A DNA stretch of 64,000 nt from Chryseobacterium lathyri (GTDB lineage Bacteria; Bacteroidota; Bacteroidia; Flavobacteriales; Weeksellaceae): positions 62,001-126,000 of the forward strand of contig NZ_QNFY01000008.1 in assembly GCF_003290185.1 (NCBI RefSeq). The letters run 5' to 3'. Each line of letters begins with the position of its first letter. Within the stretch, counting starts at the first letter, position 1. The notes under the pieces are model-generated. The model made no database searches. It saw only the letters and a list, made by a program, of their open reading frames with translations, and was not told the DNA's origin. Shown here in pieces: positions 33,630-43,553 of this stretch. Position numbers and translations under genes: made by a program.

Positions 33630-34192
33630 GAAGGTATATTTTGCTTGTTGATGACTTTTTTGGCGAGTATTCCAAATATCACTCCCAATAAAGATCCAAC
33701 AAACGCCCCCACCAAAATATCTATCGGGAAATGCACTCCTAAATATATGCGGCTGTAAGAAACTATCACAGCCCATACAAATATAGCATATGGAAACCAA
33801 TTGAGCTTCTTTTTCAATAAAATACTTAAATAAGCTGCCAGGAAGAAGGTATTGGAAGCATGGGCAGAATAAAATCCATACTGCCCTCCGCACTTCACGA
33901 TCCTCATATAATGTTCTAAACTGGGATCATGGCAGGGCCGAAGCCTGGCCACTCCATATTTGAAAACACTTGCCAGCTGGTCGGAAACCGTAGCTCCAAG
34001 TGCAATGAATATAAGGATAAAAACTAAGGATTTTAGCTTATAGTTCTTGTATAAAAAGTAAAGAAATATAATGTATAGCGGTACCCATATCCATGTACTG
34101 GAAATGAGCATCCAAAATTGGTCGAAAGAAGTATCGCCCAAATTATTAAGGTATAGAAAAACCTTTTTGTCTTCCTGAATGATTTCCTCCAT
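33626..34192 (-). CDS. PAP2-type membrane phosphatase
   Basis: 188 residues, five to six membrane segments. The three PAP2 catalytic motifs are present: KYGVARLRP near residue 77, YSAHASNTFF near 108, and SRIYLGVHFPIDI near 146. Such enzymes dephosphorylate lipid phosphates such as undecaprenyl diphosphate or phosphatidic acid; sequence does not decide between them. Three bases separate it from tatA upstream, and it overlaps the TPR gene by four bases downstream. Confidence 0.9.
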   Translation of the reverse strand: MEEIIQEDKKVFLYLNNLGDTSFDQFWMLISSTWIWVPLYIIFLYFLYKNYKLKSLVFILIFIALGATVSDQLASVFKYGVARLRPCHDPSLEHYMRIVKCGGQYGFYSAHASNTFFLAAYLSILLKKKLNWFPYAIFVWAVIVSYSRIYLGVHFPIDILVGAFVGSLLGVIFGILAKKVINKQNIPS

Positions 34193-34195
34193 GAA

Positions 34196-34531
34196 TTATC
34201 TGCTTACAGGCCCTTCGTAGGTTTCATCGTCGGCAGGCTTTAGTTTCGGAGGTTCATTAGTTGCGGAAGGTTCTGTCATGATATCTTTTTCAATGTTTTT
34301 CATCGGGTTGAAGTCCTTTGCAGCGTCTTTTACCTTCTCAATTTCGCGTTTGATCTCAGAAACAGGATTATCAGTTTCCTTCATGATCTCAGTTTTAATG
34401 TCTTCCACTGCACCACGCATCTTTCTAACGCCTGCCCCAAGGTCACGCGCTATCTGAGGAAGTTTATCCGGACCGAATAAAACAACAATCGCTACCGCGA
34501 TCAGAGCCATTTCTCCAATGCTTAATTCCAT
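34196..34531 (-). CDS. tatA: Sec-independent translocase TatA/TatE-type protein
   Basis: 111 residues: a short N-terminal membrane helix (MELSIGEMALIAVAIVVLFG), the FGPDKLPQIARDLG hinge, an amphipathic helix with KMRGAVEDIKTEI, then a charged disordered tail ending EGPVSR. Helix and hinge are typical of TatA/TatB; TatA and TatB are hard to separate by sequence in Bacteroidota. No tatC is in the window. First gene of tatA-PAP2-TPR. Confidence 0.9.
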   Translation of the reverse strand: MELSIGEMALIAVAIVVLFGPDKLPQIARDLGAGVRKMRGAVEDIKTEIMKETDNPVSEIKREIEKVKDAAKDFNPMKNIEKDIMTEPSATNEPPKLKPADDETYEGPVSR

Positions 34532-34851
34532 GCCGTAAAATTACAAAAGATTATACATTTATTTACAGGAAACTAAAATTTTAAACAAATTTTAAGATTT
34601 TATAAGATTAAAGCTATGAAGTTCAAGAATTTAAGAATCAAGTACACTTCGATTAGCTGTTGAATTTTGTTGCTGGCTGTAAATTATTTTTTGCAGATAA
34701 TAGTTTCGATTCCGAATCTAAATCCAGCATTTTTGACTCTTTGATTTTAGTTCAATATTTAAAGCTGTCATGCTTTGTAAAGCTACTGCTTATTTTCAAC
34801 ACTTATCTTAATTCGGGTTTAAATAATTAATCTTTTCAGACTTTGCTTTAA
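34532..34851. other. Intergenic region with a decayed heptad array
   Basis: 320 bases upstream of tatA and after the Tet-type MFS gene. Near 34614-34641 is a degenerate 7-base pattern (AAGTTCA, AGAATTT, AAGAATC, AAGTACA) related to arrays A-D and F. The rest is AT-rich and shows no gene; the tatA promoter should lie at the low-coordinate end but no clean box is visible. Confidence 0.45.
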
Positions 34852-36087
34852 TTACAGCTTTTTGATCAGCTTTTTATCTTTTTTCTGAAATGCATAATAA
34901 GTCATCACCACACTTATCGCCATTAAAATAAATGCCAGGAAGAACGGTGCTCCTGAAAATTCAAATGGGGCTTCGTCGTGGGTAAAGAAGTAAAAAAGGT
35001 TAGTCATCAACGGTGGCCCTATAATAGAAGTAGCGCTCATTAAACTGGTCAATGCTCCCTGGAGCTCTCCCTGCTCGTTGGAAGGAACACTTTTCGTAAT
35101 TACTGACTGCAATGCCGGTCCACAGATTCCACCCAGACAGTAAGGAACTAAAAACGCAAACATCATCCAGCCTTCTGTAGCAAAGGCAAACAAAAGCATC
35201 CCTAATGCATACAAAGCCAATCCGTAATAAATACTTTTTTCCTCTCCTAATCTTGGAGTTGTCCAGCGTATCAGAACACCCTGAACCAGACCTACTAAAA
35301 GTCCTACAACCCCTAATGAAATTCCAACCATCCTTTCTGTCCAGCTAAATTTGTACATGGTGAAAAAGCTCCAGTTACTCTGTACGGCATGGCCCGCAAT
35401 ATAAATTAAGATAAGGGCAAAGATCAATCCTGAAATTTCCGGATGCTTACCTAAAAATTTAAATGAACCAACAGGATTCGCCCGTTTCCAGTCGAATTCT
35501 CTTCTTTTATCCTTATCTAAGCTTTCAGGAAGAACGAAATAACCGTAAAGGAAATTTAAAAGGCATAAACCTGCCGCTGCATAAAAAGGCACTCTGGCAC
35601 CATAATGTCCCAAAACTCCTCCCAATACAGGTCCGATGATAAATCCAAGACCAAATGCAGCCCCGATAAGACCGAAATTCTTAGCCCTGTCTTCATCTGT
35701 AGAAATATCAGCAATATAAGCACTGGCGGTTGTTACACTGGCTCCTGTGATCCCGGCAATAATCCGGCCCAGGAAAAGCCACCAAATCGTGGGTGCAAGA
35801 GCAAGAAAAATATAATCTACTGCAAATCCAAAAAGGGAAATCAGGATAATAGGCCTTCTCCCGTATTTATCACTCAGATTTCCTACCACCGGTGAAAAGA
35901 TAAACTGAGTAAATGCATAGGCAAAACCAAGCCAGCCACCATATTTTGCAGCTTCACTGATGTCGGCATGGATCAGTTCCTCAATTAATTTGGGAACAAC
36001 AGGAATAATAATTCCCCATCCTGTAATGTCAATCAATAAAGTAATAAATATAAAGCCGATGGCTGCTTTTTTCCTTGAGTTTTCCAT
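34852..36087 (-). CDS. MFS drug exporter, Tet-type (TCR family)
   Basis: 411 residues, 12 membrane segments. N-terminal [19 protein letters not shown], motif [17 protein letters not shown] near residue 74, and motif C-like [16 protein letters not shown] near 140 place it with the TetA-like proton antiporters. Many chromosomal members in Flavobacteriia do not give tetracycline resistance, so the substrate is open. No tetR-like repressor is adjacent. Stands alone between spacers rich in repeats. Confidence 0.88.
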   Translation of the reverse strand: MENSRKKAAIGFIFITLLIDITGWGIIIPVVPKLIEELIHADISEAAKYGGWLGFAYAFTQFIFSPVVGNLSDKYGRRPIILISLFGFAVDYIFLALAPTIWWLFLGRIIAGITGASVTTASAYIADISTDEDRAKNFGLIGAAFGLGFIIGPVLGGVLGHYGARVPFYAAAGLCLLNFLYGYFVLPESLDKDKRREFDWKRANPVGSFKFLGKHPEISGLIFALILIYIAGHAVQSNWSFFTMYKFSWTERMVGISLGVVGLLVGLVQGVLIRWTTPRLGEEKSIYYGLALYALGMLLFAFATEGWMMFAFLVPYCLGGICGPALQSVITKSVPSNEQGELQGALTSLMSATSIIGPPLMTNLFYFFTHDEAPFEFSGAPFFLAFILMAISVVMTYYAFQKKDKKLIKKL

Positions 36088-36142
36088 AATGCTGCAAAAT
36101 TAATGAAATCTGAAATATAATGATTCTAAATTGTGGATTTAA

Positions 36143-36205
36143 GGGAGAGTCAAGAATCAAGAGTCAAGATTTTAGATGAAAGATTTCAGACATCAGATTC
36201 CAGAT
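36143..36205 (+). repeat. Heptad repeat array F (longest, 9 units)
   Basis: Nine successive 7-base units, the first ones with the CAAGANN core (TCAAGAA, TCAAGAG, TCAAGAT) and later ones drifting to ATCAGAT and TCCAGAT while keeping exact 7-base spacing. Located about 55 bases upstream of the Tet-type MFS start, with no four-helix-bundle gene nearby. Confidence 0.82.
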
Positions 36206-36346
36206 TTGGGCTACGCAAATATAAATTTAAACCTTGAACTTTAATATTAAATTTTTGAAATCCAGATCTTGAAACCAAGAATGCGGTAATCCGTAATTCA
36301 AAAACTTTGAACCCAAAATCCCTGATACTCTTACCCCCCATCCGCA

Positions 36347-36378
36347 CAAAAAAGGCCATTTCTTTCGAAACGGCCTTT
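36347..36378 (-). terminator. secDF terminator
   Basis: AAGGCCATTTC and GAAACGGCCTT pair around a 4-base loop with one mismatch; on the minus strand a run of U residues follows (A run at 36347-36353 on plus). 22 bases after the secDF stop. Confidence 0.85.
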
Positions 36379-36399
36379 ACTTATTTATTGTAGTTGATA

Positions 36400-39309
36400 T
36401 TACTTTGAAGCAAGTACTTCTTTGGTACTTGTTGTCTTCCCGTGCACCTCATCTTCTTTTCCTTTCTTAAGGAAATCATAAGCAATAGCCGATGCAATAA
36501 AGATGGATGAATAGGTACCAAATCCGATACCGATCAACATGGCAAACATAAATCCTCTCAGGTTATCTCCACCAAAGATGAAGATAGCCAGAATCACAAG
36601 GATCGTTGTAAATGAAGTGTTGAATGTTCTACCTAATGTACTTGAGATAGAGTCATCAAATAATCCTGCCAATGTTAAAGCCTTCTTCTCTCTTAAATAC
36701 TCTCTAATTCTATCGAAGATAATAACGGTATCATTGATTGAGTATCCTAATACGGTAAGGATTGCTGCAACAAAATCCTGGTTGATCTCCATGTTGAACG
36801 GCATAAATTTATGAAGCAATGAATACGCTCCCAAAATAATTACCGCATCATGGAACAAAGCTACAACAGCACCCAACGAGAATTGCCATTTTCTAAATCT
36901 TAATAAGATATAGATGAAAATACCCGCTAAAGCAGCTACTACAGCAAGAATACCGTGAGTCTGAATATCATCTGCTACCGTAGGTCCTACTTTTTCAGAA
37001 GAGATAATTCCTGCATGTTCTTTATCCGCAGATTTGAAATCACTCAATGTAGTCTTAGCAGGCAAGCTTGCCTTTAATCCTTCGTATAATTTCTGCTCTA
37101 CAGTTTGGTCAGCTTTTAAAGACTCATCTTCAATAAGGTAATCTGTTGAGATTTTCAACTGTCTGTCGTTTCCGAAAGTTTTAGCTTCAACAGAAGAATT
37201 TTTACCATCTTCAGTTTTGAATACTTTTACCAGATTCTGCTCAATATCTTCAGCATTAACCGCTTTATCAAATCTTACCACATAGTTTCTACCTCCTGTA
37301 AAATCAATACCGTATTTGAAACCGTGGATGGCAATAGATGCAATACAAACTAGAGTTAAAACACCAGAAATGATATAGGCATATTTTCTTTTTCCGATAA
37401 AATCGATCCATGTATTTCTGAATAGGTTCTTCGTTGGAGGAGTCCAGACAGAAAGATGTTTTCCTTTATTCAATCTTGTGAAGATCATTACTCTTGAAAG
37501 TAATACAGAAGTAAAGAATGTCATTAATATACCAATTCCTAAAGTCAAAGCAAATCCTTTGATAGGTCCTGTTCCGAATAAGAAAAGTACACCAGCCGTT
37601 AATAATGTCGTTAAGTGACCATCTACGATCGCACTTAGTGCATGTTTGAAACCGTCTTTGTAAGCTTCCAGGATGCTCTTTCCTGCAAATAATTCTTCTT
37701 TGGTTCTTTCGTAGATAATTACATTCGTATCGACCGCCATCGCCATCGTAAGAACGATACCCGCGATACCAGGAAGCGTTAGTGTAAAGTCACCGGAATC
37801 CATAATTCCGAAAATATAGAATAAGTTGATGATCATTGCAATTACAGCATACACCCCTGCACCACCGTAATAGAAAATGATATAAACAATAATAATTAAA
37901 AATGCGATAGCAAATGAAATAACCCCTGCGTTAATAGATTCCTGTCCTAATGAAGGTCCTACTACTGTAGCCTGAACTACTTTTGCACCAGCCGGTAATT
38001 TACCTGCTCCCAAAACATCTACCAGTTCTTTAGCTTCTTCCTGAGAGAAGTTACCAGAGATCTGGGTTCTCCCGTTTGGAATAGCGTTCACAACATTTGG
38101 CGCAGTATATACTCTGCCATCCAATGTTACCGCTACCGGCTTACCTACGTTCTTCTCAGTTAATGTTTTCCATTCTTTAGCACCTTTGGAATCCATCTGC
38201 ATGTCTACTACCACTCTGCTTAGCTCATCATAGCCAATGCTTGCCGTTTCAACAGCACCGTCTACCGGAGCTTTTTGGTTGATATTACCTCTGATTGCAT
38301 ACAATACTAAACTTTCAGCATCTGTAGCTTCAGGTTTGTATCCCCACATAAACTGTGTATATTTAATGTTAGCCGGACGTAATGACTGACCTACTTTGCT
38401 GTTCAAAATTTTGTTTACAGCAGCAGTATCTGAAAGTTTTACGCTTGCAACACCGTTTGATCTTAATTTGTCAAGGTTTAAAAGACTCATGAAGTTGATG
38501 TTCTTCGCAACTCCCATAGAATCACCTTTTATGCCTACCATTGTAGTCAATGTCTGGAAATATGGCGCTATTTCAGGAACCTGCTGTACTTCCCAGAACT
38601 GAAGTTTTGCAGAAGTCTGAAGCATTTTCTTCACCTTGTCGATATCTTTCATACCTGGCATTTCAACAGAAATTCTTGCCGTACCCGGTACTCTCTGAAC
38701 GTTTGGCTGCACTGCACCCATTTTATCGATTCTGGTTCTGATTACTTCAAAAGCAGTACCTACAGAAAGATCAATTCTTCTTTTGATGATACTTTTTACC
38801 TGATCATCAGTCGTATTGTACTTGATCTCCGATAAATTAGTATTTCCGAAAAGTTCAGGATCAGCCAGCTTAAGGTTCGTTCCTTTTGCTTTGTTGATCG
38901 CTTCAAACTGATCGAAGAAGTTATCGATGTAAGATTTTGTAGAATTCTTCTGAACTTCATCCGTCTTGTTTAAAGCCTCGATAAGAACAGGATTGGTAGA
39001 ATAATTGGTTAAATCATTTACCAAATCTCTTTGGTTGATTTCCAAAAGAACGTTGATCCCTCCTTTCAAGTCAAGACCAAGTTTCATTTCCTTGTCTTTG
39101 GCTTTAGTGTAATAAAGTTTTGTGAATCCCAGGTTCAAAGTATCTTTAGAAAGTCTTGTAATTTCTTTCTGATACTTTTCCGGATTGTCTCCTGCAACAG
39201 CAGTCGCCTGCCTTTCAATTTTGCTGGCGTACCAAGTTGGTAATAGCTCATTTAAGCAAATTAACCCTAGTACAATAGCAACAATTGTAATAAGTCCTTT
39301 TCCTTGCAT
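36400..39309 (-). CDS. secDF: Protein translocase subunit SecDF (fused)
   Basis: Uses the proton gradient to pull preproteins through the Sec channel. 969 residues: the SecD half begins with one membrane segment and KEMKLGLDLKGGINVLLEI near residue 75, has a large periplasmic domain (about 100-450), and membrane helices with GIAGIVLTMAMAVDTNVIIYERTKEEL (about 520). The SecF half starts around 645, with KYGIDFTGGRNYVV near 665 and LTVLGYSINDTVIIFDRIRE near 865. The natural SecD-SecF fusion is usual in Bacteroidota. Single-gene unit. Start at 39309; a TATATTTG -7 box lies at 39346-39339 on the minus strand. Confidence 0.96.
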   Translation of the reverse strand: MQGKGLITIVAIVLGLICLNELLPTWYASKIERQATAVAGDNPEKYQKEITRLSKDTLNLGFTKLYYTKAKDKEMKLGLDLKGGINVLLEINQRDLVNDLTNYSTNPVLIEALNKTDEVQKNSTKSYIDNFFDQFEAINKAKGTNLKLADPELFGNTNLSEIKYNTTDDQVKSIIKRRIDLSVGTAFEVIRTRIDKMGAVQPNVQRVPGTARISVEMPGMKDIDKVKKMLQTSAKLQFWEVQQVPEIAPYFQTLTTMVGIKGDSMGVAKNINFMSLLNLDKLRSNGVASVKLSDTAAVNKILNSKVGQSLRPANIKYTQFMWGYKPEATDAESLVLYAIRGNINQKAPVDGAVETASIGYDELSRVVVDMQMDSKGAKEWKTLTEKNVGKPVAVTLDGRVYTAPNVVNAIPNGRTQISGNFSQEEAKELVDVLGAGKLPAGAKVVQATVVGPSLGQESINAGVISFAIAFLIIIVYIIFYYGGAGVYAVIAMIINLFYIFGIMDSGDFTLTLPGIAGIVLTMAMAVDTNVIIYERTKEELFAGKSILEAYKDGFKHALSAIVDGHLTTLLTAGVLFLFGTGPIKGFALTLGIGILMTFFTSVLLSRVMIFTRLNKGKHLSVWTPPTKNLFRNTWIDFIGKRKYAYIISGVLTLVCIASIAIHGFKYGIDFTGGRNYVVRFDKAVNAEDIEQNLVKVFKTEDGKNSSVEAKTFGNDRQLKISTDYLIEDESLKADQTVEQKLYEGLKASLPAKTTLSDFKSADKEHAGIISSEKVGPTVADDIQTHGILAVVAALAGIFIYILLRFRKWQFSLGAVVALFHDAVIILGAYSLLHKFMPFNMEINQDFVAAILTVLGYSINDTVIIFDRIREYLREKKALTLAGLFDDSISSTLGRTFNTSFTTILVILAIFIFGGDNLRGFMFAMLIGIGFGTYSSIFIASAIAYDFLKKGKEDEVHGKTTSTKEVLASK

Positions 39310-39338
39310 TTTGTTATAACTACGTTAAATTAAGTCGG

Positions 39339-39346
39339 CAAATATA
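39339..39346 (-). promoter_or_regulatory. -7 element of secDF
   Basis: TATATTTG on the minus strand, 29 bases upstream of the secDF start. No convincing -33 element at the right distance. Confidence 0.5.
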
Positions 39347-39527
39347 ATGATTTTATTATTATTTTATGAATTTTTTAACAATAGAAACGGTTTATTTTCA
39401 GATATATCGGGGTTTTAACTTCTATTTAAGATTTAATAATTTTTCCTCCTTATCGTAATGAAATTTTCAAATTCCGATTGGTATAAAATTTTCATTCATT
39501 TATCAATACACTAAATATCAAAATATT

Positions 39528-40898
39528 ATGAAAAAACTATTTTTTACCCTAGGCGTTTTTTCTTCCTTAATCGTTAATTCTCAAAGCATTAATTTAGTAG
39601 AATTTGCGTCCGGGCTTACCAGTCCAGTTGAAATTACGAACGCCAATGACACCCGTCTCTTCGTCGTACAGCAGAACGGAATCATTAAGATCATTCAACC
39701 CAACGGAACAATTAACAGTGCCGATTTTATGAATATCAGCTCCAAAGTTCTTTACGGAGGGGAAAGAGGCCTTCTTGGTCTTGCCTTTCATCCTCAGTAT
39801 TCAACCAACGGGTATTTCTTTGTGTATTACAACAATACCGCCGGAAATATCATTGTAGCAAGGTATTCTGTAAGCTCTGCTAACCCTGACGTTGCAGATC
39901 CAGCTTCTGAAAAGATCCTTCTGAATATTCCAAAACCGTTTGACAATCATAACGGCGGAAGTATTCATTTCGGTCCTGACGGAAATCTTTGGATCGTTAC
40001 GGGAGATGGGGGAAGCGGCGGAGACCCCAACAATAATGCTCAAAACATCAATTCACTTCTGGGAAAAATGTTAAGAATCGATGTGAATGCTACAGGGCCG
40101 TATAATATTCCACCCGGAAACCCTTTTGCAGGAAATTTAGTAACCGGAGCCGACGAAATCTGGTCATATGGACTTAGAAATGCATGGAAATTTTCATTTG
40201 ACACAAATACAGGGAATGTAATCATTGCTGATGTAGGCCAGGGAGCCATTGAAGAGATCAACAGGATGCCTGCTACCCAAGCTGGAATCAATTACGGATG
40301 GCGATGTTATGAAGGCAATAATGCTTACAATACAGCAGGATGCGCCCCTATGTCCACGATGACATTTCCGGTTGCCGTTTATGATCATTCCGGAGGGAAA
40401 TGCTCTATAACCGGTGGGTATATTTACAGAGGAAGCCAATATCCTGCCCTTCAGGGAAAATACTTCTTTGCAGATTACTGTTCTGAACAGATCGGAATCA
40501 TGAATCCGGATAATTCTCTTGTGTGGAATTCTCCAAGTTCAGGGAACAATTTTTCTACTTTCGGGCAGAACTCTCAGAAAGAATTGTTTGTGGCAGCGGT
40601 AAACAGCGGAAAAATATTTAAAATCACAACAGGCGCGCTGGCAACAGACGAGACAGACCGCTCAAATTCTTTGTATATTCATCCCAATCCCTCTTCTGAA
40701 AAAGTGTTCATTGAAGGTCTGGAAGACCTGAACAGCACTGCAGATCTTTTCAGTACAGAAGGAAAAATAGTTCTGGAAAAAGCAAAAATTGAAAACGACG
40801 GCAGCGTAGACATTACAGGAATTCCTGCCGGAGTTTATTACCTGATCATCAAATCGGGAGATGTGAAATCTTACAGCCAGAAACTTATTATTAAATGA
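39528..40898 (+). CDS. PQQ-type sugar dehydrogenase with T9SS sorting domain
   Basis: 456 residues. Signal peptide (MKKLFFTLGVFSSLIVNSQS), then a six-bladed soluble glucose dehydrogenase/HHIP-like propeller (about 22-370) with GERGLLGLAFHPQYSTNGYF, HNGGSIHFGPDGNLWIVTGD and the PQQ/calcium-site segment GDGGSGGDPNNNAQN. The C-terminal 75 residues form a type A T9SS sorting domain (SLYIHPNPSSEKVFIEG, ending YSQKLIIK). It is therefore secreted across the outer membrane and attached or released. No PQQ synthesis genes are in the window. Oxidation of extracellular aldoses is likely. Confidence 0.9.
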   Translation: MKKLFFTLGVFSSLIVNSQSINLVEFASGLTSPVEITNANDTRLFVVQQNGIIKIIQPNGTINSADFMNISSKVLYGGERGLLGLAFHPQYSTNGYFFVYYNNTAGNIIVARYSVSSANPDVADPASEKILLNIPKPFDNHNGGSIHFGPDGNLWIVTGDGGSGGDPNNNAQNINSLLGKMLRIDVNATGPYNIPPGNPFAGNLVTGADEIWSYGLRNAWKFSFDTNTGNVIIADVGQGAIEEINRMPATQAGINYGWRCYEGNNAYNTAGCAPMSTMTFPVAVYDHSGGKCSITGGYIYRGSQYPALQGKYFFADYCSEQIGIMNPDNSLVWNSPSSGNNFSTFGQNSQKELFVAAVNSGKIFKITTGALATDETDRSNSLYIHPNPSSEKVFIEGLEDLNSTADLFSTEGKIVLEKAKIENDGSVDITGIPAGVYYLIIKSGDVKSYSQKLIIK

Positions 40899-40918
40899 CA
40901 GAAATTTTACTTCAATAA

Positions 40919-40946
40919 AAAAGCGGTTCCGATGGAACCGCTTTTA
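40919..40946. terminator. Bidirectional terminator between the sugar dehydrogenase gene and hemN
   Basis: AAAAGCGGTTCC, loop GAT, GGAACCGCTTTT: a perfect 12-bp stem with A and T runs on both sides, placed between two convergent genes. Confidence 0.95.
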
Positions 40947-40948
40947 TT

Positions 40949-42307
40949 TTATATCGTCATAGAGAAAATTCTTGTTTCCGGTTTATTCCTCATCATTCTG
41001 AGATCGAAAACCATGGCAACATTTCTCGTAAACGCTCTTCCTTTTTCTGTGATCCTGATTTGATTGTCGTAAATCTCCACCAATTCATCTTTTTCCATTT
41101 CTTTCAGCATTTCAAATGCATTTTCCAGTTCCGGGAAAGAATTCTTATCAGTAAAGGTTGTTTCAAGCTGACACATCAGATTCAGAATATGTCTTCTTAC
41201 GGTAAGATCTTCATCATCAAGAATGTGACCTTTTACCACAGGAATTTTACCTTCTTCAATAATCTTCTGGTACTCTTCCACCGTTTTTACATTCTGGGCA
41301 AAAGCATACCAGGAATCTGAAATAGCAGACATTCCAAGACCTACCATCAGTTGGGTATTGCTTGAAGTATAGCCCATAAAGTTCCTGTGAAGCTTTTTAT
41401 GAATCAGGGATTGGTACAGGTCATCATGTTCAAGAGAAAAATGATCCATTCCCACTTCTATATATCCTAAATTTTCAAGCAGTCTTTTACCGTCTTCATA
41501 TAAACGGCGTTTTTCTTCACCGCTAGGTAAATCGTTTTCATCAAAACCTCTCTGTCCTACCCCTTTTACCCACGGAACGTGTGCATAGGAATAGAAAGCA
41601 AGCCTGTCCGGCTTCAGTTCCATCGTTTTTCTGATGGTATTCTCCATAGCATCCCAACTTTGGTGCGGGAGTCCGAAAACCAAATCATGGCTGATTCCTC
41701 TGTAACCAATTTCCTTAGCCCACTCCGTTACATTTTTTACATTTTCAAAGGATTGTATTCTGTTGATTGCCTTTTGAACTTTAGGATCATAATCCTGAAC
41801 GCCAAAACTTACCCTCCTGAAGCCAAGATCGTATAAAGTCTGAAGGTGATCCCTTGTCGTATTATTCGGATGCCCTTCAAAAGAAAACTCAGGGTGTTCT
41901 GCTATTTCTACGGTTTCAAAGATATCTTCCAATAAGGTTTTTAAATTTTTTGGCGAAAAAAATGTAGGGGTCCCGCCTCCAAGGTGAAGTTCTTTAAGCT
42001 TGGGTCTTTCTTCAAAAAGTTCCAGATAAAGCTTCCATTCCTTCAAAACACTTTCCAAGTATGGAATTTCAACACTGTGTTGTTTTGTGATACGCTTGTG
42101 GCAGGCACAGAACGTACACAATGCTTCGCAGAAAGGCAAGTGAATATAAATAGAAATTCCCTCTTCTGCATTACTCTCATGAAATGACCTTATCACAGTC
42201 TCCCTCCACTTTTCAGGAGAAAATGTAGATTCGTCCCAATAAGGAACAGTGGGATATGATGTGTAGCGTGGTCCGGGAATATTATACTTATCTATTAAAG
42301 AATTCAT
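40949..42307 (-). CDS. hemN: Oxygen-independent coproporphyrinogen III oxidase
   Basis: Radical-SAM decarboxylation of coproporphyrinogen III in heme synthesis. The 452-residue protein has the CX3CX2C cluster motif with HemN's extra Cys in HLPFCEALCTFCACHKR near residue 55, the SAM motif LHLGGGTPTFFSP near 108, and RVSFGVQDYDPKVQ near 163. Length and the IPGPRYTSYPTVPYW N-terminus mark it as true HemN rather than the shorter HemW. Single gene; shares a terminator with the convergent dehydrogenase gene. Confidence 0.95.
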   Translation of the reverse strand: MNSLIDKYNIPGPRYTSYPTVPYWDESTFSPEKWRETVIRSFHESNAEEGISIYIHLPFCEALCTFCACHKRITKQHSVEIPYLESVLKEWKLYLELFEERPKLKELHLGGGTPTFFSPKNLKTLLEDIFETVEIAEHPEFSFEGHPNNTTRDHLQTLYDLGFRRVSFGVQDYDPKVQKAINRIQSFENVKNVTEWAKEIGYRGISHDLVFGLPHQSWDAMENTIRKTMELKPDRLAFYSYAHVPWVKGVGQRGFDENDLPSGEEKRRLYEDGKRLLENLGYIEVGMDHFSLEHDDLYQSLIHKKLHRNFMGYTSSNTQLMVGLGMSAISDSWYAFAQNVKTVEEYQKIIEEGKIPVVKGHILDDEDLTVRRHILNLMCQLETTFTDKNSFPELENAFEMLKEMEKDELVEIYDNQIRITEKGRAFTRNVAMVFDLRMMRNKPETRIFSMTI

Positions 42308-42486
42308 TTCAAAATTTAAAATATTATCGAATCATGAAATTTAACATAAAATAAATTTCATCCTGCAAAATTAACCATTACGAATGAATTTTAAACCATG
42401 AAATATATTAGGCTGTATTTTATAATGAGTCTAAATATGATCGCTACTGGAATTCTTCAAATAATGATAAATTCTATCCCTAAGAT

Positions 42487-43500
42487 TTAAAATTTTAATT
42501 TCATGACTGAGATTCTGTCTTTTCCTGCAAAAACAACGGTATTGCCCTCTAACCAGCTGCAGACAAAAAATCCTTTCTCATCAGAAATTTTTTTCCATGT
42601 TTTTCCGAAATCAGAAGAATAACTGATGTGCTTATCGCCTACAGCAATGATTTCTTTTCCTTTTGATCCCGGTTTAATTTTTACACAGGTCGTGTAGCCG
42701 GCATTCTTTCCGGAAGACTGTACCTGCCAGGTTTCCCCGCCATCATGGGTGGTGGCAATATTATTGATATTTGCGTCCTGTTTGGTATAATCTCCGCCTA
42801 CTGCAATCCCGAATCGGTTATCATAAAAATCTATTGAATACATTCCCTGCGAAGATTCTCCCTGGATAAAAGGGGTTTCGAAAACCTGGATACTTTCTTT
42901 TTTCAAATCCATTCTTAAGATTCTTGATGCTTTTCCGCCAGTTGCAATCCACAGATATTTTTTTGTTGAAGCGATATTGGTATTGCTTGCTGCAAAAGCC
43001 GCTTCACCGCTGTTCAGTTTTATATCACTTTTGAACATTCTCCATTTTCCATTACTGTAGACAGCCAGTTTCAATAGATTATCCTTATCTGCATCACTGA
43101 AAGTATAAGCCATCTGATGATTCACGAAATGCAGAGCATCATAAAAAGCAGTTTTCACTGTATCAGTAAAGATAATTTCTGACTTCAGATCTTTTTTATC
43201 AATCTTAAAAAAATAGGCAGGACTTTCAATATTAATAGCATAAAAAGAACTCTTATCCTGTGCCAGCGTTCTAAACTGAAGCTTTTTATCCGATAGACCC
43301 AGCTGTTTTTGGTCTTTGTTATTTTTAAGATCAACAAAGCCAAACTTTGAATCTGTTCCGGTATACCAAACTTTATTATCATAAACTTCAAGAGCTCTTA
43401 TGCTTATCTTGTCATTTAAAATAGTGGTAAAGCTTTCTATTTGCTGGGAAAACATAAATATCCCCAAGCATACCAATAAAATGGAAAAAGTTTTTTTCAT
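42487..43500 (-). CDS. Secreted BNR/YCF48-type beta-propeller protein
   Basis: 337 residues with a signal peptide (MKKTFSILLVCLGIFMFSQQ). Two Asp-box signatures, THDGGETWQVQS near residue 230 and SSDFGKTWKKIS near 290, and repeated strand pattern LWIATGG, GIAVGGDYT, EIIAVGD indicate a sialidase-like/YCF48 propeller without the catalytic residues of sialidases. Often annotated oxidoreductase in related genomes without proof. Probably binds protein or sugar in the periplasm or on the surface. A 53-base spacer with a terminator divides it from the permease gene upstream. Confidence 0.8.
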   Translation of the reverse strand: MKKTFSILLVCLGIFMFSQQIESFTTILNDKISIRALEVYDNKVWYTGTDSKFGFVDLKNNKDQKQLGLSDKKLQFRTLAQDKSSFYAINIESPAYFFKIDKKDLKSEIIFTDTVKTAFYDALHFVNHQMAYTFSDADKDNLLKLAVYSNGKWRMFKSDIKLNSGEAAFAASNTNIASTKKYLWIATGGKASRILRMDLKKESIQVFETPFIQGESSQGMYSIDFYDNRFGIAVGGDYTKQDANINNIATTHDGGETWQVQSSGKNAGYTTCVKIKPGSKGKEIIAVGDKHISYSSDFGKTWKKISDEKGFFVCSWLEGNTVVFAGKDRISVMKLKF

Positions 43501-43514
43501 AGAGACAAAAATAA

Positions 43515-43540
43515 AAAATCCACAGAATTCTGTGGATTTT
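43515..43540 (-). terminator. Terminator of the amino-acid permease gene
   Basis: A 26-base perfect palindrome, AAAATCCACAGAA joined to TTCTGTGGATTTT, 14 bases beyond the permease stop, with further U residues on the minus strand. Confidence 0.9.
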
Positions 43541-43553
43541 AAGTTGATATTTT

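Larger units (their letters stand above)
36088..36399. other. Repeat-rich intergenic region
   Basis: 312 bases between secDF and the Tet-type MFS gene, holding heptad array F (36143-36205), a run of AT-rich sequence and the secDF terminator at 36347-36378. I see no gene. Confidence 0.6.

Noticed and set aside
33630..33893. Long N-terminal extension of the TPR protein
   Set aside because: It overlaps the PAP2 gene in another frame; the ATG at 33629 begins a clear signal peptide and overlaps the PAP2 stop by four bases.
34852..36087. Acquired tetracycline-resistance determinant
   Set aside because: Tet-type MFS signatures are present, but there is no tetR-like gene or mobile-element context; chromosomal exporters of this family are common.
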